From IMG/VR virus record IMGVR_UViG_3300031344_000002, positions 154,382-218,381 of that record: a stretch of DNA of 64,000 nucleotides; one strand, written 5' to 3'. The DNA is from a virus. Made by a program: the position numbers and the translations under genes. Below, piece by piece: positions 7,600 through 15,013 of this stretch; within the stretch, counting starts at the first letter, position 1; each line of letters opens with the position of its first letter. The notes beneath the pieces are model-generated. The model saw only the letters and a program-made list of their open reading frames with translations. It made no database searches and was not told the DNA's origin.

Positions 7600-8028
7600 A
7601 TGAAAAATAAAAATAATATAAAAGAAGACTCTTCAAAATATTTGATTATTTTGAGGGGTCTTCCTTAACTTGGTTCGGGAAAAAGTTCATTTGCAGAATT
7701 GTTAAATACTAAAGCTATTTGTTGTGCTGATGATTATATTACACGTAATGGTGTATATAATTGGAAACCTGAAACTGTAAATGCTTCACATGAATGGTGT
7801 CAGCGTAAATGCCGTAGATTCATGAAAATTGGCGTTGAACGTATTATTATTGCCAATACAAATACAAGAATGAAAGAAATGCAACCATATTTTGATATGG
7901 GAAAACAATTTGGGTATAAAATTTATTCGGTGATTATTGAAAACAGACATAATGGTACTAATAATCATAATGTACCAGAAAAAACAATTGAAAAGATGAT
8001 AAATCGTTTCGAGATGAAATTAAAATAA
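7600..8028 (+). pseudogene. N4BP2L/polynucleotide-kinase-like P-loop protein with a stop in Walker A
   Basis: Read through one TAA (7666-7668), this frame gives a 142-residue P-loop kinase of the N4BP2L type: LIILRGLP-[stop]-LGSGKSSFAELL, then CADDYI, SHEWCQRKCRRFMKIG, IIIANTNTR and the terminal EKMINRFE. The normal Walker A would be GLPGSGKS, so six extra bases (TAACTT, 7666-7671) carry the stop. The stop is preceded directly by a 16-bp inverted repeat (7624-7663). The second part has no usable start that would include the P-loop; an ATG at 7699 gives 109 residues without it. Either the gene is broken or the ribosome gets past the stop (readthrough or bypass). It has a good promoter and the rest of the frame is undamaged. 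Confidence 0.65.
7624..7663 (+). other. 16-bp stem-loop just before an in-frame stop
   Basis: The arms 7624-7639 and 7648-7663 pair fully if two G-U pairs are allowed, around an 8-base loop. The stem ends three bases before the TAA that splits the kinase gene, and lies inside its coding sequence. Confidence 0.75.
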
Positions 8029-8262
8029 TGAATAGAATTGAAATTAAAACAATAATAAAACCTGAAACAGGAATTGAAATTGCAATTATAAATGATGCTG
8101 ATTTTATTATTGGTGCAAATTGGGGAAAAAGCAAATAGTCTTATTAATGGACTTTTAGTTGAAGGTTATTTAGACCTTTACGTAAAGTTTTTTCATTGTG
8201 ATAATGCAACTGGTGATAAATCACAAGAAAATTATGAATGGTTTAAAAATTTAATTAAATAA
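8028..8262 (+). pseudogene. Small hypothetical gene with a +1 frameshift at an A5 run
   Basis: The ATG shares a base with the stop of the kinase frame. Translation gives MNRIEIKTIIKPETGIEIAI...ANWGKSK and stops at 8138. Shifting by one base at the A5 run 8126-8130 opens a second stretch (ANSLINGLLVEGYLDLYVKFF...EWFKNLIK) that runs to 8262. Together they make a sensible protein of about 77 residues. The cause may be a real mutation, a recoding site or a homopolymer error in the assembly. No family recognised. Confidence 0.5.
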
Positions 8263-8268
8263 TTAATT

Positions 8269-8532
8269 ATGAAAACTGTAAAATTTGAAGAACAGAAAAA
8301 AGAAAAGATTTCAATATTAAGAAATGTTGAAGCAGGTAAAATAGTACGATTTGAACATATTTCTTATGAAGAAGCAATAAAAGATGATTTATTTTATTGT
8401 GTTGTTGGAAAACCTAAAGATAATAGGATTAAATTATTTTGCATAAGTAATGCAGAATTAATTGAAAGAGATGATGATTGGAGAGTGATTGAGCATGAAA
8501 GTAAATTATATGTTAAACCAAACATAATATAA
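8269..8532 (+). CDS. Hypothetical protein, 87 aa
   Basis: Starts MKTVKFEEQKKEKISILRNVEAGKI. Short beta-rich protein ending RVIEHESKLYVKPNII; soluble. Six bases from the next gene. Confidence 0.8.
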   Translation: MKTVKFEEQKKEKISILRNVEAGKIVRFEHISYEEAIKDDLFYCVVGKPKDNRIKLFCISNAELIERDDDWRVIEHESKLYVKPNII

Positions 8533-8538
8533 ATAAAA

Positions 8539-8859
8539 ATGAGTGATAACTTAGAAAATAAAACTTTTTTTGAAGAATTAAAACAGCAACATATTAATGA
8601 TGGTGGTAAATGTCCAGAAGCATTTGCTATTACCGAATTAATTGAAAATGCAATTCGTAATAAAAATTATAAAATTTATTGTGGTGGTGGTGGTTACGAA
8701 TATAATACTGAAAACGAAATAAAAAAATTTGATATTGTTGTTTGGTTTAGTTGGGGTGGTGACCCTCATTTTCAGGTGTGCATAGATAATTCAGAAGGTG
8801 ATTCTTGTATTTTAATTAATTTTAATGATAAGGGTGAACTTGTTCAAACAATAAAATAA
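8539..8859 (+). CDS. Hypothetical protein with a Gly-rich turn, 106 aa
   Basis: Contains NYKIYCGGGGYEYNTE and later VVWFSWGGDPHFQVCIDNSEGDSC. Four consecutive Gly and paired Cys are unusual, but I cannot assign a family. Confidence 0.8.
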   Translation: MSDNLENKTFFEELKQQHINDGGKCPEAFAITELIENAIRNKNYKIYCGGGGYEYNTENEIKKFDIVVWFSWGGDPHFQVCIDNSEGDSCILINFNDKGELVQTIK

Positions 8860-8861
8860 TT

Positions 8862-8978
8862 ATGAAAACATTCGTTGATTTTCTTAGAGAGGATGCCCCA
8901 ATTATAACATTTTTGTTTATTATGTTATTACTTCTTATTATTATAGGATTAAATGAATTTTCTTTTAAAAAGAAATAA
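8862..8978 (+). CDS. Single-helix membrane peptide, 38 aa
   Basis: MKTFVDFLREDAP is followed by a hydrophobic helix (ITFLFIMLLLLIIIGL) and a short basic tail (FSFKKK), so the N-terminus is probably outside and the tail in the cytoplasm. Small one-helix proteins are frequent in this window. Confidence 0.65.
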   Translation: MKTFVDFLREDAPIITFLFIMLLLLIIIGLNEFSFKKK

Positions 8979-8980
8979 TT

Positions 8981-9169
8981 ATGAAAACAATAACTATTTC
9001 ATTTGATATTAGTGTCCGCATTAAATGGAAATGTCCTCATTGTGGCGCAGAACAAGAAACATTATTTAGTGCTTCACCATATAGAAGTATTGCTGAAGAC
9101 CCGCCTGATGAAATGTGTAAAAAGTGTGAGGAATTTGTAACACTTAATTTTTATAAAAACGAAGAATAA
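8981..9169 (+). CDS. Small zinc-ribbon protein, 62 aa
   Basis: CPHC (near residue 18) and CKKC (near residue 46) form a four-Cys zinc ribbon. The segment between them is short and acidic. Three bases separate it from the preceding membrane peptide gene. Confidence 0.75.
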   Translation: MKTITISFDISVRIKWKCPHCGAEQETLFSASPYRSIAEDPPDEMCKKCEEFVTLNFYKNEE

Positions 9170-9187
9170 ATTTTAAAAATTAAATAT

Positions 9188-9316
9188 ATGTTCGAACTAT
9201 TATTGGGTCATCTTTGTGGTGATTTTCTTTTTCAGACGGAAAATATGGCTTTAAACAAAAGTAAAAATACTTTTAAGGGTTGGTATTATGCCATAATTCA
9301 TTGCCTAACTTATTAG
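9188..9316 (+). pseudogene. DUF3307 membrane-protein gene, truncated
   Basis: The 42 residues MFELLLGHLCGDFLFQTENMALNKSKN...AIIHCLTY match the start of DUF3307 membrane proteins (pattern L-L-x-H-x-x-G-D-F-x-x-Q-x-x-x-M). The family normally continues with several more membrane helices. Here the frame stops at 9316, inside the relic end of a TnpB-type element that begins at about 9303, and no DUF3307 remainder is seen downstream. Confidence 0.65.
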
Positions 9317-9373
9317 GAGTGATGACTTACGAAGCTCATCCCATCGCCTTTGGCGTGGGTGGGTAGTTCACTT
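9304..9373 (+). mobile_element. Relic right end of a TnpB (IS200/IS605-type) element
   Basis: In frame, 9304-9366 reads PNLLGVMTYEAHPIAFGVGG-stop, matching the end of the TnpB at 60564-61802 (PTLVGVMTYEANKSLACR-stop). At DNA level AGTGATGAC, GAAGC and GTAGTTCACTT are shared and in the same order. Between them is a hairpin (CCCATCGCC / GGCGTGGG here, CAACAAG / CTTGTAG in the other copy): the stems differ in sequence but pair in both. This is the right end plus the TnpB tail without the rest of the gene. In IS605-type elements this region gives the 3' part of the omega RNA, with the guide just beyond it. Confidence 0.75.
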
Positions 9374-9404
9374 TGTAACACATTATGTATAATATAATTA
9401 AATT

Positions 9405-9926
9405 ATGAGAGAAGGTATTTCTAAACACTTAGCATTGATATGTATTAATTATTATGAAATTAGTGATAATTTCATTTATAAATTAAGAGAATCACATCCA
9501 AATCCACAACAAGCATTTGATTATCTTCCCAAGTATACAATTAATACTAACGAAAAAGGTAATAATCAAATTATTGAAGCAGAATATTTTTTACAATTTG
9601 CTGGTTGTTTTGAAAACACAAATGAAAATCCAAAATATTTGATGTTTGATATTGAAACATTGGATGCCACACTTAATCAAGAAATAAGTGATGCAGGTAT
9701 TGATGAGGTTTTTAAAAACATTGATTTTAAAAACATATTATCTGTTTTTAAACCACAAACCGAAGAAGATGAAATGAGTTTTGTATTTCCAAATTCAAAT
9801 TATTTAACTTTTGAAATATCATATGACACTTCATATAATAATGAAAATGGATATGATTGTGAAGTGTATTATAAATTTATAGGTTATCTTGACGATATTA
9901 TGAATGTGGTTTATTTTAAAGAATAA
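9405..9926 (+). CDS. Hypothetical protein, 173 aa
   Basis: Starts MREGISKHLALICINYYEISDNF. Acidic and soluble, with a long Asn-rich C-terminal half. A TTTGTAACA followed by TGTATAATAT (9372-9394) upstream may act as promoter but lacks the standard 13-base spacing. No family recognised. Confidence 0.85.
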   Translation: MREGISKHLALICINYYEISDNFIYKLRESHPNPQQAFDYLPKYTINTNEKGNNQIIEAEYFLQFAGCFENTNENPKYLMFDIETLDATLNQEISDAGIDEVFKNIDFKNILSVFKPQTEEDEMSFVFPNSNYLTFEISYDTSYNNENGYDCEVYYKFIGYLDDIMNVVYFKE

Positions 9927-9939
9927 TTTTTTATTATTC

Positions 9940-9970
9940 TTGCATTTCTTCCGAAAATCAAATATATTTG
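9940..9970 (+). promoter_or_regulatory. Host-type promoter TTG-N20-TATATTTG
   Basis: TTG at 9940-9942, 20 bases, then TATATTTG at 9963-9970, followed 23 bases later by the ATG at 9993. Good match to the Bacteroidetes primary sigma consensus. Confidence 0.7.
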
Positions 9971-9992
9971 TAATTAAATTAAAATAAAAATT

Positions 9993-10289
9993 ATGAAAAA
10001 ATTTGAAGTAGAAGCAACTGGTCTAGTTTCTTTATTTATAGATAATATTGAAGCCGAAAATAAAGAAATCGCCAATGGAAAAGTATTAGAATTACTTGGG
10101 TGTGAACCCAATGAATTGGGTGGTTATTCTGTTACTTTCGAAAATTTAAGACTTCCAAATGGAATTGTTTTAGATGAATTAAGTATGTGTTTTAAAACAT
10201 TTGTAGTCCCAGATGATATCGTTAAAGATTTAAATGAATGTTTTAATACTGACGAAATTGAAGAAAATGATGATGTGTCATATAATTAA
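9993..10289 (+). CDS. Hypothetical acidic protein, 98 aa
   Basis: Starts MKKFEVEATGLVSLFIDNIEAENKE and has a strongly acidic end (DEIEENDDVSYN). It reads like one alpha/beta domain. First gene after a host-type promoter, so probably expressed early. Confidence 0.8.
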   Translation: MKKFEVEATGLVSLFIDNIEAENKEIANGKVLELLGCEPNELGGYSVTFENLRLPNGIVLDELSMCFKTFVVPDDIVKDLNECFNTDEIEENDDVSYN

Positions 10290-10298
10290 AATAATAAT

Positions 10299-10499
10299 AT
10301 GAATTTAGAAATTGGCGATAAATTAAAATGTTTAAATTCAATATATAATATTTTTCAAAAACCATTATTCATTAAGAATTATATTTATGAAGTATTAGGT
10401 GTTGATGGAGATGAAATAACATTGAATCATATATTATATGCTAATGAATATGATAGTTATAATATAAATTTTATTTTAGAAAATTTTGAAAAACAATAA
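10299..10499 (+). CDS. Hypothetical protein, 66 aa
   Basis: MNLEIGDKLKCLNSIYN...YIYEVLGVDGDEITL looks like a small SH3-like barrel of the kind common in phages. Nine bases after the preceding stop. Confidence 0.75.
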   Translation: MNLEIGDKLKCLNSIYNIFQKPLFIKNYIYEVLGVDGDEITLNHILYANEYDSYNINFILENFEKQ

Positions 10500-10522
10500 T
10501 TAATATTAAATAATAAAATAAT

Positions 10523-10720
10523 ATGGAAATCGTAAAAGTTTATTCACCAATTGAAGACAAAAACATTCAAAAGAATCTTCAAGACTCACCAATTTGGAAG
10601 AATGCCCACCACTTTGATGAACTTACAGATACACAAATGAAATATGGAAATATGTTTGAGTATACCATAAAATTTTCTGGATTGCAGCCAGTAATGGTAA
10701 CTAAAGTAAAGAAACTTTAG
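10523..10720 (+). CDS. Hypothetical protein, 65 aa
   Basis: Starts MEIVKVYSPIEDKNIQKNLQDSP. Ends with TAG, a less common stop here, which supports the standard code. No family recognised. Confidence 0.75.
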   Translation: MEIVKVYSPIEDKNIQKNLQDSPIWKNAHHFDELTDTQMKYGNMFEYTIKFSGLQPVMVTKVKKL

Positions 10721-10749
10721 AGTATTTATATATAGTAAAATTAAATACT

Positions 10750-11499
10750 ATGTATAAAGGTGTTATTTATTGTGCAATCTCTCCATCAAATAAAAAATAT
10801 TATGGACTTACTTTAAATTTTTCAAGAAGAAAAAATGGTCATAAAAGATGTGCTGAATTTAAAAAATGTCGTTTTTATATTGCAATTAAAAAATATGGTT
10901 TTGATAATTTTATTTGGAATATAATAGAAACACATGAAAATGAAAGTAAAGGGAATCTTCAAAATATTTTAAATGAAAGAGAAAAATATTGGATTGAAAA
11001 AGATAAAACATATTATTCTGAATTTGGATATAATATGACTCGTGGAGGTAATGGTGGTGATGCATTTACAAACAAATCTAATGAAGACAAGGAAAGAATA
11101 CTTTTATGTAAAAGTAATAGATTTAGTGGTAAGAATAATCCAATGTATGGAAAAAAGGTTTATGATATTTGGTTAGAAAAATATGGAAAAGAAATTGCTG
11201 ATGAAAAATTAATGGAAAGAAAAAAAAGAACAAGTAATTCGCTTAAAGGAAAAAGTCATCCTTGTTCAAATGAAACAAAAGAAAAAATAAGAAAAAAACT
11301 TTTAGGACATAAAATTTCGGAAATTTGTAGACAAAAACGTTTAGGCAAAAAAAATGCTGCTGGAAAAAGAAATGATGAATTTAAATTAAAAATGAGTATA
11401 TCTCATAAGGGATTACCATCACCAAGAAAGGGATGCCATCTTACAATTGAAACAAAAAGAAAAATTAGTGAATCAAAATTAAATAAAAAGATTAATTAG
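10750..11499 (+). CDS. GIY-YIG homing endonuclease with NUMOD3 repeats
   Basis: A 249-residue free-standing homing endonuclease. The N-terminal catalytic domain has the GIY-YIG pair as VIYCAI...KKYYGLT, with the family Arg in FSRRKNGH and the Glu in LNEREKYWI. A GYNMTRGGNGG hinge follows. The C-terminal half carries NUMOD3-type DNA-binding repeats: SGKNNPMYGKK, then LKGKSHPCSNETKEKIRK and HKGLPSPRKGCH. Such enzymes cut a target and spread their own gene; this one sits between two small genes and not inside a visible intron. The sequence AGTATTTATAT occurs at both flanks (10724 and 11501) and may mark the insertion edges. Confidence 0.88.
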   Translation: MYKGVIYCAISPSNKKYYGLTLNFSRRKNGHKRCAEFKKCRFYIAIKKYGFDNFIWNIIETHENESKGNLQNILNEREKYWIEKDKTYYSEFGYNMTRGGNGGDAFTNKSNEDKERILLCKSNRFSGKNNPMYGKKVYDIWLEKYGKEIADEKLMERKKRTSNSLKGKSHPCSNETKEKIRKKLLGHKISEICRQKRLGKKNAAGKRNDEFKLKMSISHKGLPSPRKGCHLTIETKRKISESKLNKKIN

Positions 11500-11539
11500 T
11501 ATTTATATTGAAATAATATGAAAATAATATTCTATATGA

Positions 11540-11728
11540 ATGAGGGTATTGAGAATTGTAATGTTCGCAATGTATTTTCTTATTTATGGATATTCAATGT
11601 CAAAAACCACAATTGAACCAAACCGTCCTGTTTGGGGATACATATGCACATTGGTATTTTCGATATTATCTATATGGGGCGTGGTAATTTTCATGGAAAA
11701 TAATAAAAAAGATGAAAAGAACAAATGA
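11540..11728 (+). CDS. Two-helix membrane protein, 62 aa
   Basis: Two hydrophobic segments (VLRIVMFAMYFLIYGYS and WGYICTLVFSILSIWGVVIF) are separated by a short polar loop, with a basic tail NNKKDEKNK. Both ends are probably cytoplasmic. Function unknown. Confidence 0.65.
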   Translation: MRVLRIVMFAMYFLIYGYSMSKTTIEPNRPVWGYICTLVFSILSIWGVVIFMENNKKDEKNK

Positions 11729-11731
11729 ATT

Positions 11732-11758
11732 TGTAACAATTTTTTCTAATTTTCGTAT
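11732..11758 (+). promoter_or_regulatory. Phage-type promoter element
   Basis: TGTAACA, 13 bases, TTCGTAT, starting six bases after the upstream stop codon and 30 bases before the ATG at 11789. Confidence 0.7.
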
Positions 11759-11788
11759 ATGAACTATTAATTAATTAAATATAATATT

Positions 11789-12010
11789 ATGAAAAATAAT
11801 GAAAAATTTACACCAAGAATTAGCATGAAAGAACGTTGGTCATTAGAAGGTATGGCTAAAACGAACAAAATGACTGTTGAAGAATTCTTAGAAAATATCA
11901 AATTTCGGGAAGAATATAAACAGAAATGTATTAAAAGTTTCATGGATAATGGTATGAATAGAGAAGGTGCTGAACTACAAACTATGAGAATGATGTATAT
12001 TTGTGGATAA
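11789..12010 (+). CDS. Hypothetical helical protein, 73 aa
   Basis: MKNNEKFTPRISMKERWSLEGMAKTNKMTVEEFLENIKF: helical and charged, with a short helix-turn-helix-like stretch (WSLEGMAKTNKMTVEEFLEN). DNA binding is possible but not shown. Confidence 0.75.
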   Translation: MKNNEKFTPRISMKERWSLEGMAKTNKMTVEEFLENIKFREEYKQKCIKSFMDNGMNREGAELQTMRMMYICG

Positions 12011-12025
12011 ATTTATAAAATAATT

Positions 12026-12340
12026 ATGCATAAAAATTTTTTTAAATCTAATTCTGAACGTAATTTATGGATTAAATTAAATGCTGAACGCATTATGTAT
12101 TCAAATCATGTTATCAATCCTGCACTAAATGAAGATATAGGGGGTGTTGATGAAATAGATACACCAATGTATATTTCAAGCAATCAATTGGGATATGATG
12201 AAAATGAACGTAATGTTCCTCGTTTTAGTTTTGAAGAACTTCTTTTACTTTCGCCAAATGATTTATTTAAACTTGCTAATGAAAGACATGGGATTAAAAC
12301 GCAAGAATTCTCTGATATGAATGGACAACAGACCAAGTAA
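12026..12340 (+). CDS. Hypothetical protein, 104 aa
   Basis: Starts MHKNFFKSNSERNLWIKLNAERIMY; later FSFEELLLLSPNDLFKLANERHGIKT, a probable helical pair. No family recognised. Confidence 0.75.
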   Translation: MHKNFFKSNSERNLWIKLNAERIMYSNHVINPALNEDIGGVDEIDTPMYISSNQLGYDENERNVPRFSFEELLLLSPNDLFKLANERHGIKTQEFSDMNGQQTK

Positions 12341-12375
12341 AACCAAAATAATTAAATTAATTAATACTTAATATT

Positions 12376-12615
12376 ATGCTAAAAAATAAAAAGAATATTC
12401 TAAAGAAAATTGAAGAATTAAAGAAAATATATGAAATTAGACATCTATATGCAGGAACTTGTGGTATTAAATTGAATTGCGATTGTTGTGGTGGTGAAAC
12501 ACATAATGTTGAAAATCTTTATAATAAAGATTCTGAAAAGAAAGATGGAATTAATCTTTGTTTTGATTGTTCAATATTATGGAGAAATAATATTCCAATT
12601 AATGTTGTGGTTTAA
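12376..12615 (+). CDS. Small zinc-binding protein, 79 aa
   Basis: A basic helical N-terminus (MLKNKKNILKKIEELKKIYE) is followed by CDCC near residue 37 and CFDC near residue 65, a four-Cys zinc site similar to HNH-associated ribbons but without HNH residues. Confidence 0.75.
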   Translation: MLKNKKNILKKIEELKKIYEIRHLYAGTCGIKLNCDCCGGETHNVENLYNKDSEKKDGINLCFDCSILWRNNIPINVVV

Positions 12616-12634
12616 AATAATATGATTATATTTG
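12605..12634 (+). promoter_or_regulatory. Host-type promoter TTG-N19-TATATTTG
   Basis: TTG at 12605-12607 and TATATTTG at 12627-12634, overlapping the end of the upstream gene; the ATG of the next gene is at 12670. Bacteroidetes-type spacing. Confidence 0.7.
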
Positions 12635-12669
12635 CAGTCTTAATTTTGTTTAACTAAAAACTTGAAGTC

Positions 12670-13611
12670 ATGAAAAAAAATAACTTAGTTCCAAATAAAG
12701 GTTTATCTCTTTCACAAGCACAGTCAATTTCTAATCTTTGTAATCAAAGAGCAAATGAAATTGCTAATCAATTATCTGCTGTAAATAATTACAGTAAATC
12801 TGTAATGGTTGAAGGTAAATCACATGAAACAGTTAAAGGTGTTAAACTTCCTGACGATGTTATTTCATTATTACAAGAAAAAGCAAAACTTCACTCTTGT
12901 CAGGCGTTTCTCATGGAAAACATGAAAGCAAAAGAAAATTTGCTTAGTGTTGCAAAAAAAATTGCATATACTATACCTGATGGTTTAAAAAGTATTGCTC
13001 CTGAAAGACCTAAATTCGTTACTCCTATAATTTTATCACAAGTTAATGAAGAATTTGGTTGGGAACAACTTACTGCAGCCGAATATAATGAATATCTGGA
13101 AGCTGAAGCATATGCTTCACACCTTGGTGAATTTATTCATAAAGGTTCAATTCTTGCAGGTTTACGTAATGAAATAAATAGTATTCCTTCAGTTGAATGG
13201 ATGGTTATTAAAGGCGATGGAACTAAAACTCCTGTTGAAATAAAGGTGCATCACACTCCTGAACAACTTCTTACCATTCACGAAAAACTTGCTACAATAC
13301 ATCGTGCCTTCGAACAAAATGTAAATTATTATAAAGCAAAAGTTAAAAATCTTACTACTGAAGAAAATGCACGTATTGCTAAACTTAATGCTGATGCTCA
13401 AAATGATGCAGAAAAAATTAACAATGACCTGCAACTTACTTACGATACTGCAATGAAAAAAGTGAGCGAAGCAATTAATACTGCTAAAGCTGAATTTGAA
13501 AAAGACCGTCAGGTAAAAATTAAAGAAATTGCCAGTATGCGTATTGAAATCGATTTAAGATTTCAAGAAACAATTGATTTATTTTTAAATCAACTTCCAA
13601 AACAAGAATAA
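12670..13611 (+). CDS. Large coiled-coil protein, 313 aa
   Basis: Starts MKKNNLVPNKGLSLSQAQSISNLC. The first 200 residues are soluble and mixed. The last 100 (ARIAKLNADAQNDAEKINNDL...) form a long heptad-like coiled coil. Its codon use is less AT-rich than that of its neighbours, which suggests strong expression, and a good host-type promoter drives it, so it is probably an abundant early protein. The structured RNA at 13664-13946 follows directly and may be its 3' UTR or a separate gene. Family not recognised. Confidence 0.85.
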   Translation: MKKNNLVPNKGLSLSQAQSISNLCNQRANEIANQLSAVNNYSKSVMVEGKSHETVKGVKLPDDVISLLQEKAKLHSCQAFLMENMKAKENLLSVAKKIAYTIPDGLKSIAPERPKFVTPIILSQVNEEFGWEQLTAAEYNEYLEAEAYASHLGEFIHKGSILAGLRNEINSIPSVEWMVIKGDGTKTPVEIKVHHTPEQLLTIHEKLATIHRAFEQNVNYYKAKVKNLTTEENARIAKLNADAQNDAEKINNDLQLTYDTAMKKVSEAINTAKAEFEKDRQVKIKEIASMRIEIDLRFQETIDLFLNQLPKQE

Positions 13612-13663
13612 AAATTTAAGGTGAAAGACAGATAGAGCACAAGCCGAGTTTGTTTTTCTTTGT

Positions 13664-13946
13664 ATCATATGATGAGTTCTTTAATATATATGAAAAATTA
13701 ACAACGTTAATTAGAAAATGTCCCTTCGGGGGCGTTTCCGACATCTGAAAGTAAAATCGCTTCCTTTGCAAAAAAACAAGTTTTCTATGGGATTTTTACA
13801 AAACCACCATGACTACTAACTAAGTTACCTTCGGGATAATTAGAGTAGGAAAACGACTTCGCTTTTGTCCTTGCCATTGTGCAATGGAAGGTCTGTAACT
13901 TTGGCGTTAACATTGATTTTATCTATATAAATTCATCATATGGTAA
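13664..13946 (+). ncRNA. Candidate structured non-coding RNA, about 280 nt
   Basis: The 367 bases between genes (13612-13978) lack a coding frame and are richer in G and C than their surroundings. A closing helix pairs CATATGATGA (13666-13675) with TCATCATATG (13933-13942). Inside lie a stem ATGTC/GACAT (13718-13744) with an inner CCC-TTCG-GGG hairpin, a stem-loop 13813-13848 with a TTCG loop, an AGGA...TCCT stem (13847-13871) holding CGACTTCG, and the perfect hairpin CCATTGTGCAATGG (13874-13887). AAGTTAC (13822-13828) can also pair with GTAACTT (13895-13901), an alternative fold or pseudoknot. It does not look like a tRNA, tmRNA or RNase P RNA. Strand taken from the neighbouring genes. Confidence 0.7.
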
Positions 13947-13978
13947 CTTATTTTTAAATATTAAATAATAATAATATT

Positions 13979-14293
13979 ATGGGTATTAAACACGTAAGTT
14001 GGATGCCGGGATTTAATGGTGAACCCCCCAAACCAATGTATTATACAATTGGAATTACTGAAGAAATGTCTAATGCTGATTTAATGTGGCAAATTAGATG
14101 TTGTAAAGAACCGGGAAAAGTAGAATTAATAGCAGCATTTAAAGAAAGTAAAGACGCAGTATCTTATATGACATCTGTTATATTTAAAAATAATAAAAAA
14201 GATAATGAAACAATATTAGGCGGAAGTATTGAAGGATGTTCTTATTTTATTGAATATAATTCTTCAACCGAATATATGGTATTAACAACTTAG
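13979..14293 (+). CDS. Hypothetical protein, 104 aa
   Basis: MGIKHVSWMPGFNGEPPKPMYYTIGITEEMSNADLMWQIRCCKEPGKVELIAAF: one alpha/beta domain, soluble. First gene after the structured RNA. Confidence 0.8.
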   Translation: MGIKHVSWMPGFNGEPPKPMYYTIGITEEMSNADLMWQIRCCKEPGKVELIAAFKESKDAVSYMTSVIFKNNKKDNETILGGSIEGCSYFIEYNSSTEYMVLTT

Positions 14294-14304
14294 TGGTAAA
14301 AATT

Positions 14305-14697
14305 ATGGATAGATTAGAACAAATCGAAAAAGAAATTGAAATACTTGAAAATAAAGTAGATGAAAAGAATAAAATTTGGGATGATAAATTCAGAAGTAAA
14401 CTTTCTTGGGATGAATATCAAATGTATATGTTCAAAGAATGGAAAGCAATTGCCAAATTAGATAGAGAAAGACGAATGATAATGCCATATAAACTATCTG
14501 AATTACCAAATTATGGCGATGTAATGTCTTTAAATGATTTTATTAAATGTGTTAAATGTGGCGGATTTATTGATTATGATGGTTTTGGCAATTATGTTAA
14601 AGATGGTAAAGAAACTGACATTGTAATACAGCCAAGTGATGTTAAATATAAAGCAATTAGAAAAGATTTTGATACAATAATTTGGTATAATAGATAA
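14305..14697 (+). CDS. Hypothetical protein with N-terminal coiled coil, 130 aa
   Basis: The N-terminus MDRLEQIEKEIEILENKVDEKNKIWDD is a coiled coil, and the C-terminal half has CVKCGGFIDYDGFGNYV. I chose the ATG at 14305 over a GTG at 14293 that overlaps the upstream stop. No family recognised. Confidence 0.8.
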   Translation: MDRLEQIEKEIEILENKVDEKNKIWDDKFRSKLSWDEYQMYMFKEWKAIAKLDRERRMIMPYKLSELPNYGDVMSLNDFIKCVKCGGFIDYDGFGNYVKDGKETDIVIQPSDVKYKAIRKDFDTIIWYNR

Positions 14698-14701
14698 TAT
14701 T

Positions 14702-15013
14702 ATGATAACAAAAATAAAAGAAATTATTAATAGTGCTAATGATAAAAAATCATTAATTTCTGAAAAATTTGATAATTCTAATAGGACAATTTCTAATATA
14801 GCTGAATACTATATGGATAATTCTAATGCATTTATTGAATTACTTGGAGATTTAAATAAAATATTGGATAAAGATGAATCATATTGTACTTGTGGAAATC
14901 CAAGTAAAGAAGGTAATTGTCATTTTGAAGGTGATGAAAATTTAATATATTGTTGTGCTGATTGTGGTAAACAAGTGAAAGATAACGAAAAATTTAGTGA
15001 TGATGAAAATTAA
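14702..15013 (+). CDS. Small protein with C-terminal zinc ribbon, 103 aa
   Basis: A helical N-terminal half is followed by YCTCGNPSKEGNC and YCCADCGKQVK, giving enough Cys for a zinc ribbon. The next gene overlaps its 3' end by 17 bases. Confidence 0.8.
   Translation: MITKIKEIINSANDKKSLISEKFDNSNRTISNIAEYYMDNSNAFIELLGDLNKILDKDESYCTCGNPSKEGNCHFEGDENLIYCCADCGKQVKDNEKFSDDEN

Noticed and set aside
10721-10740. TAG stop recoding, as in Lak and some crAss-like phages
   Set aside because: Genes such as 10523-10720 and 15241-15444 end sensibly at TAG and no gene needs TAG read as an amino acid.
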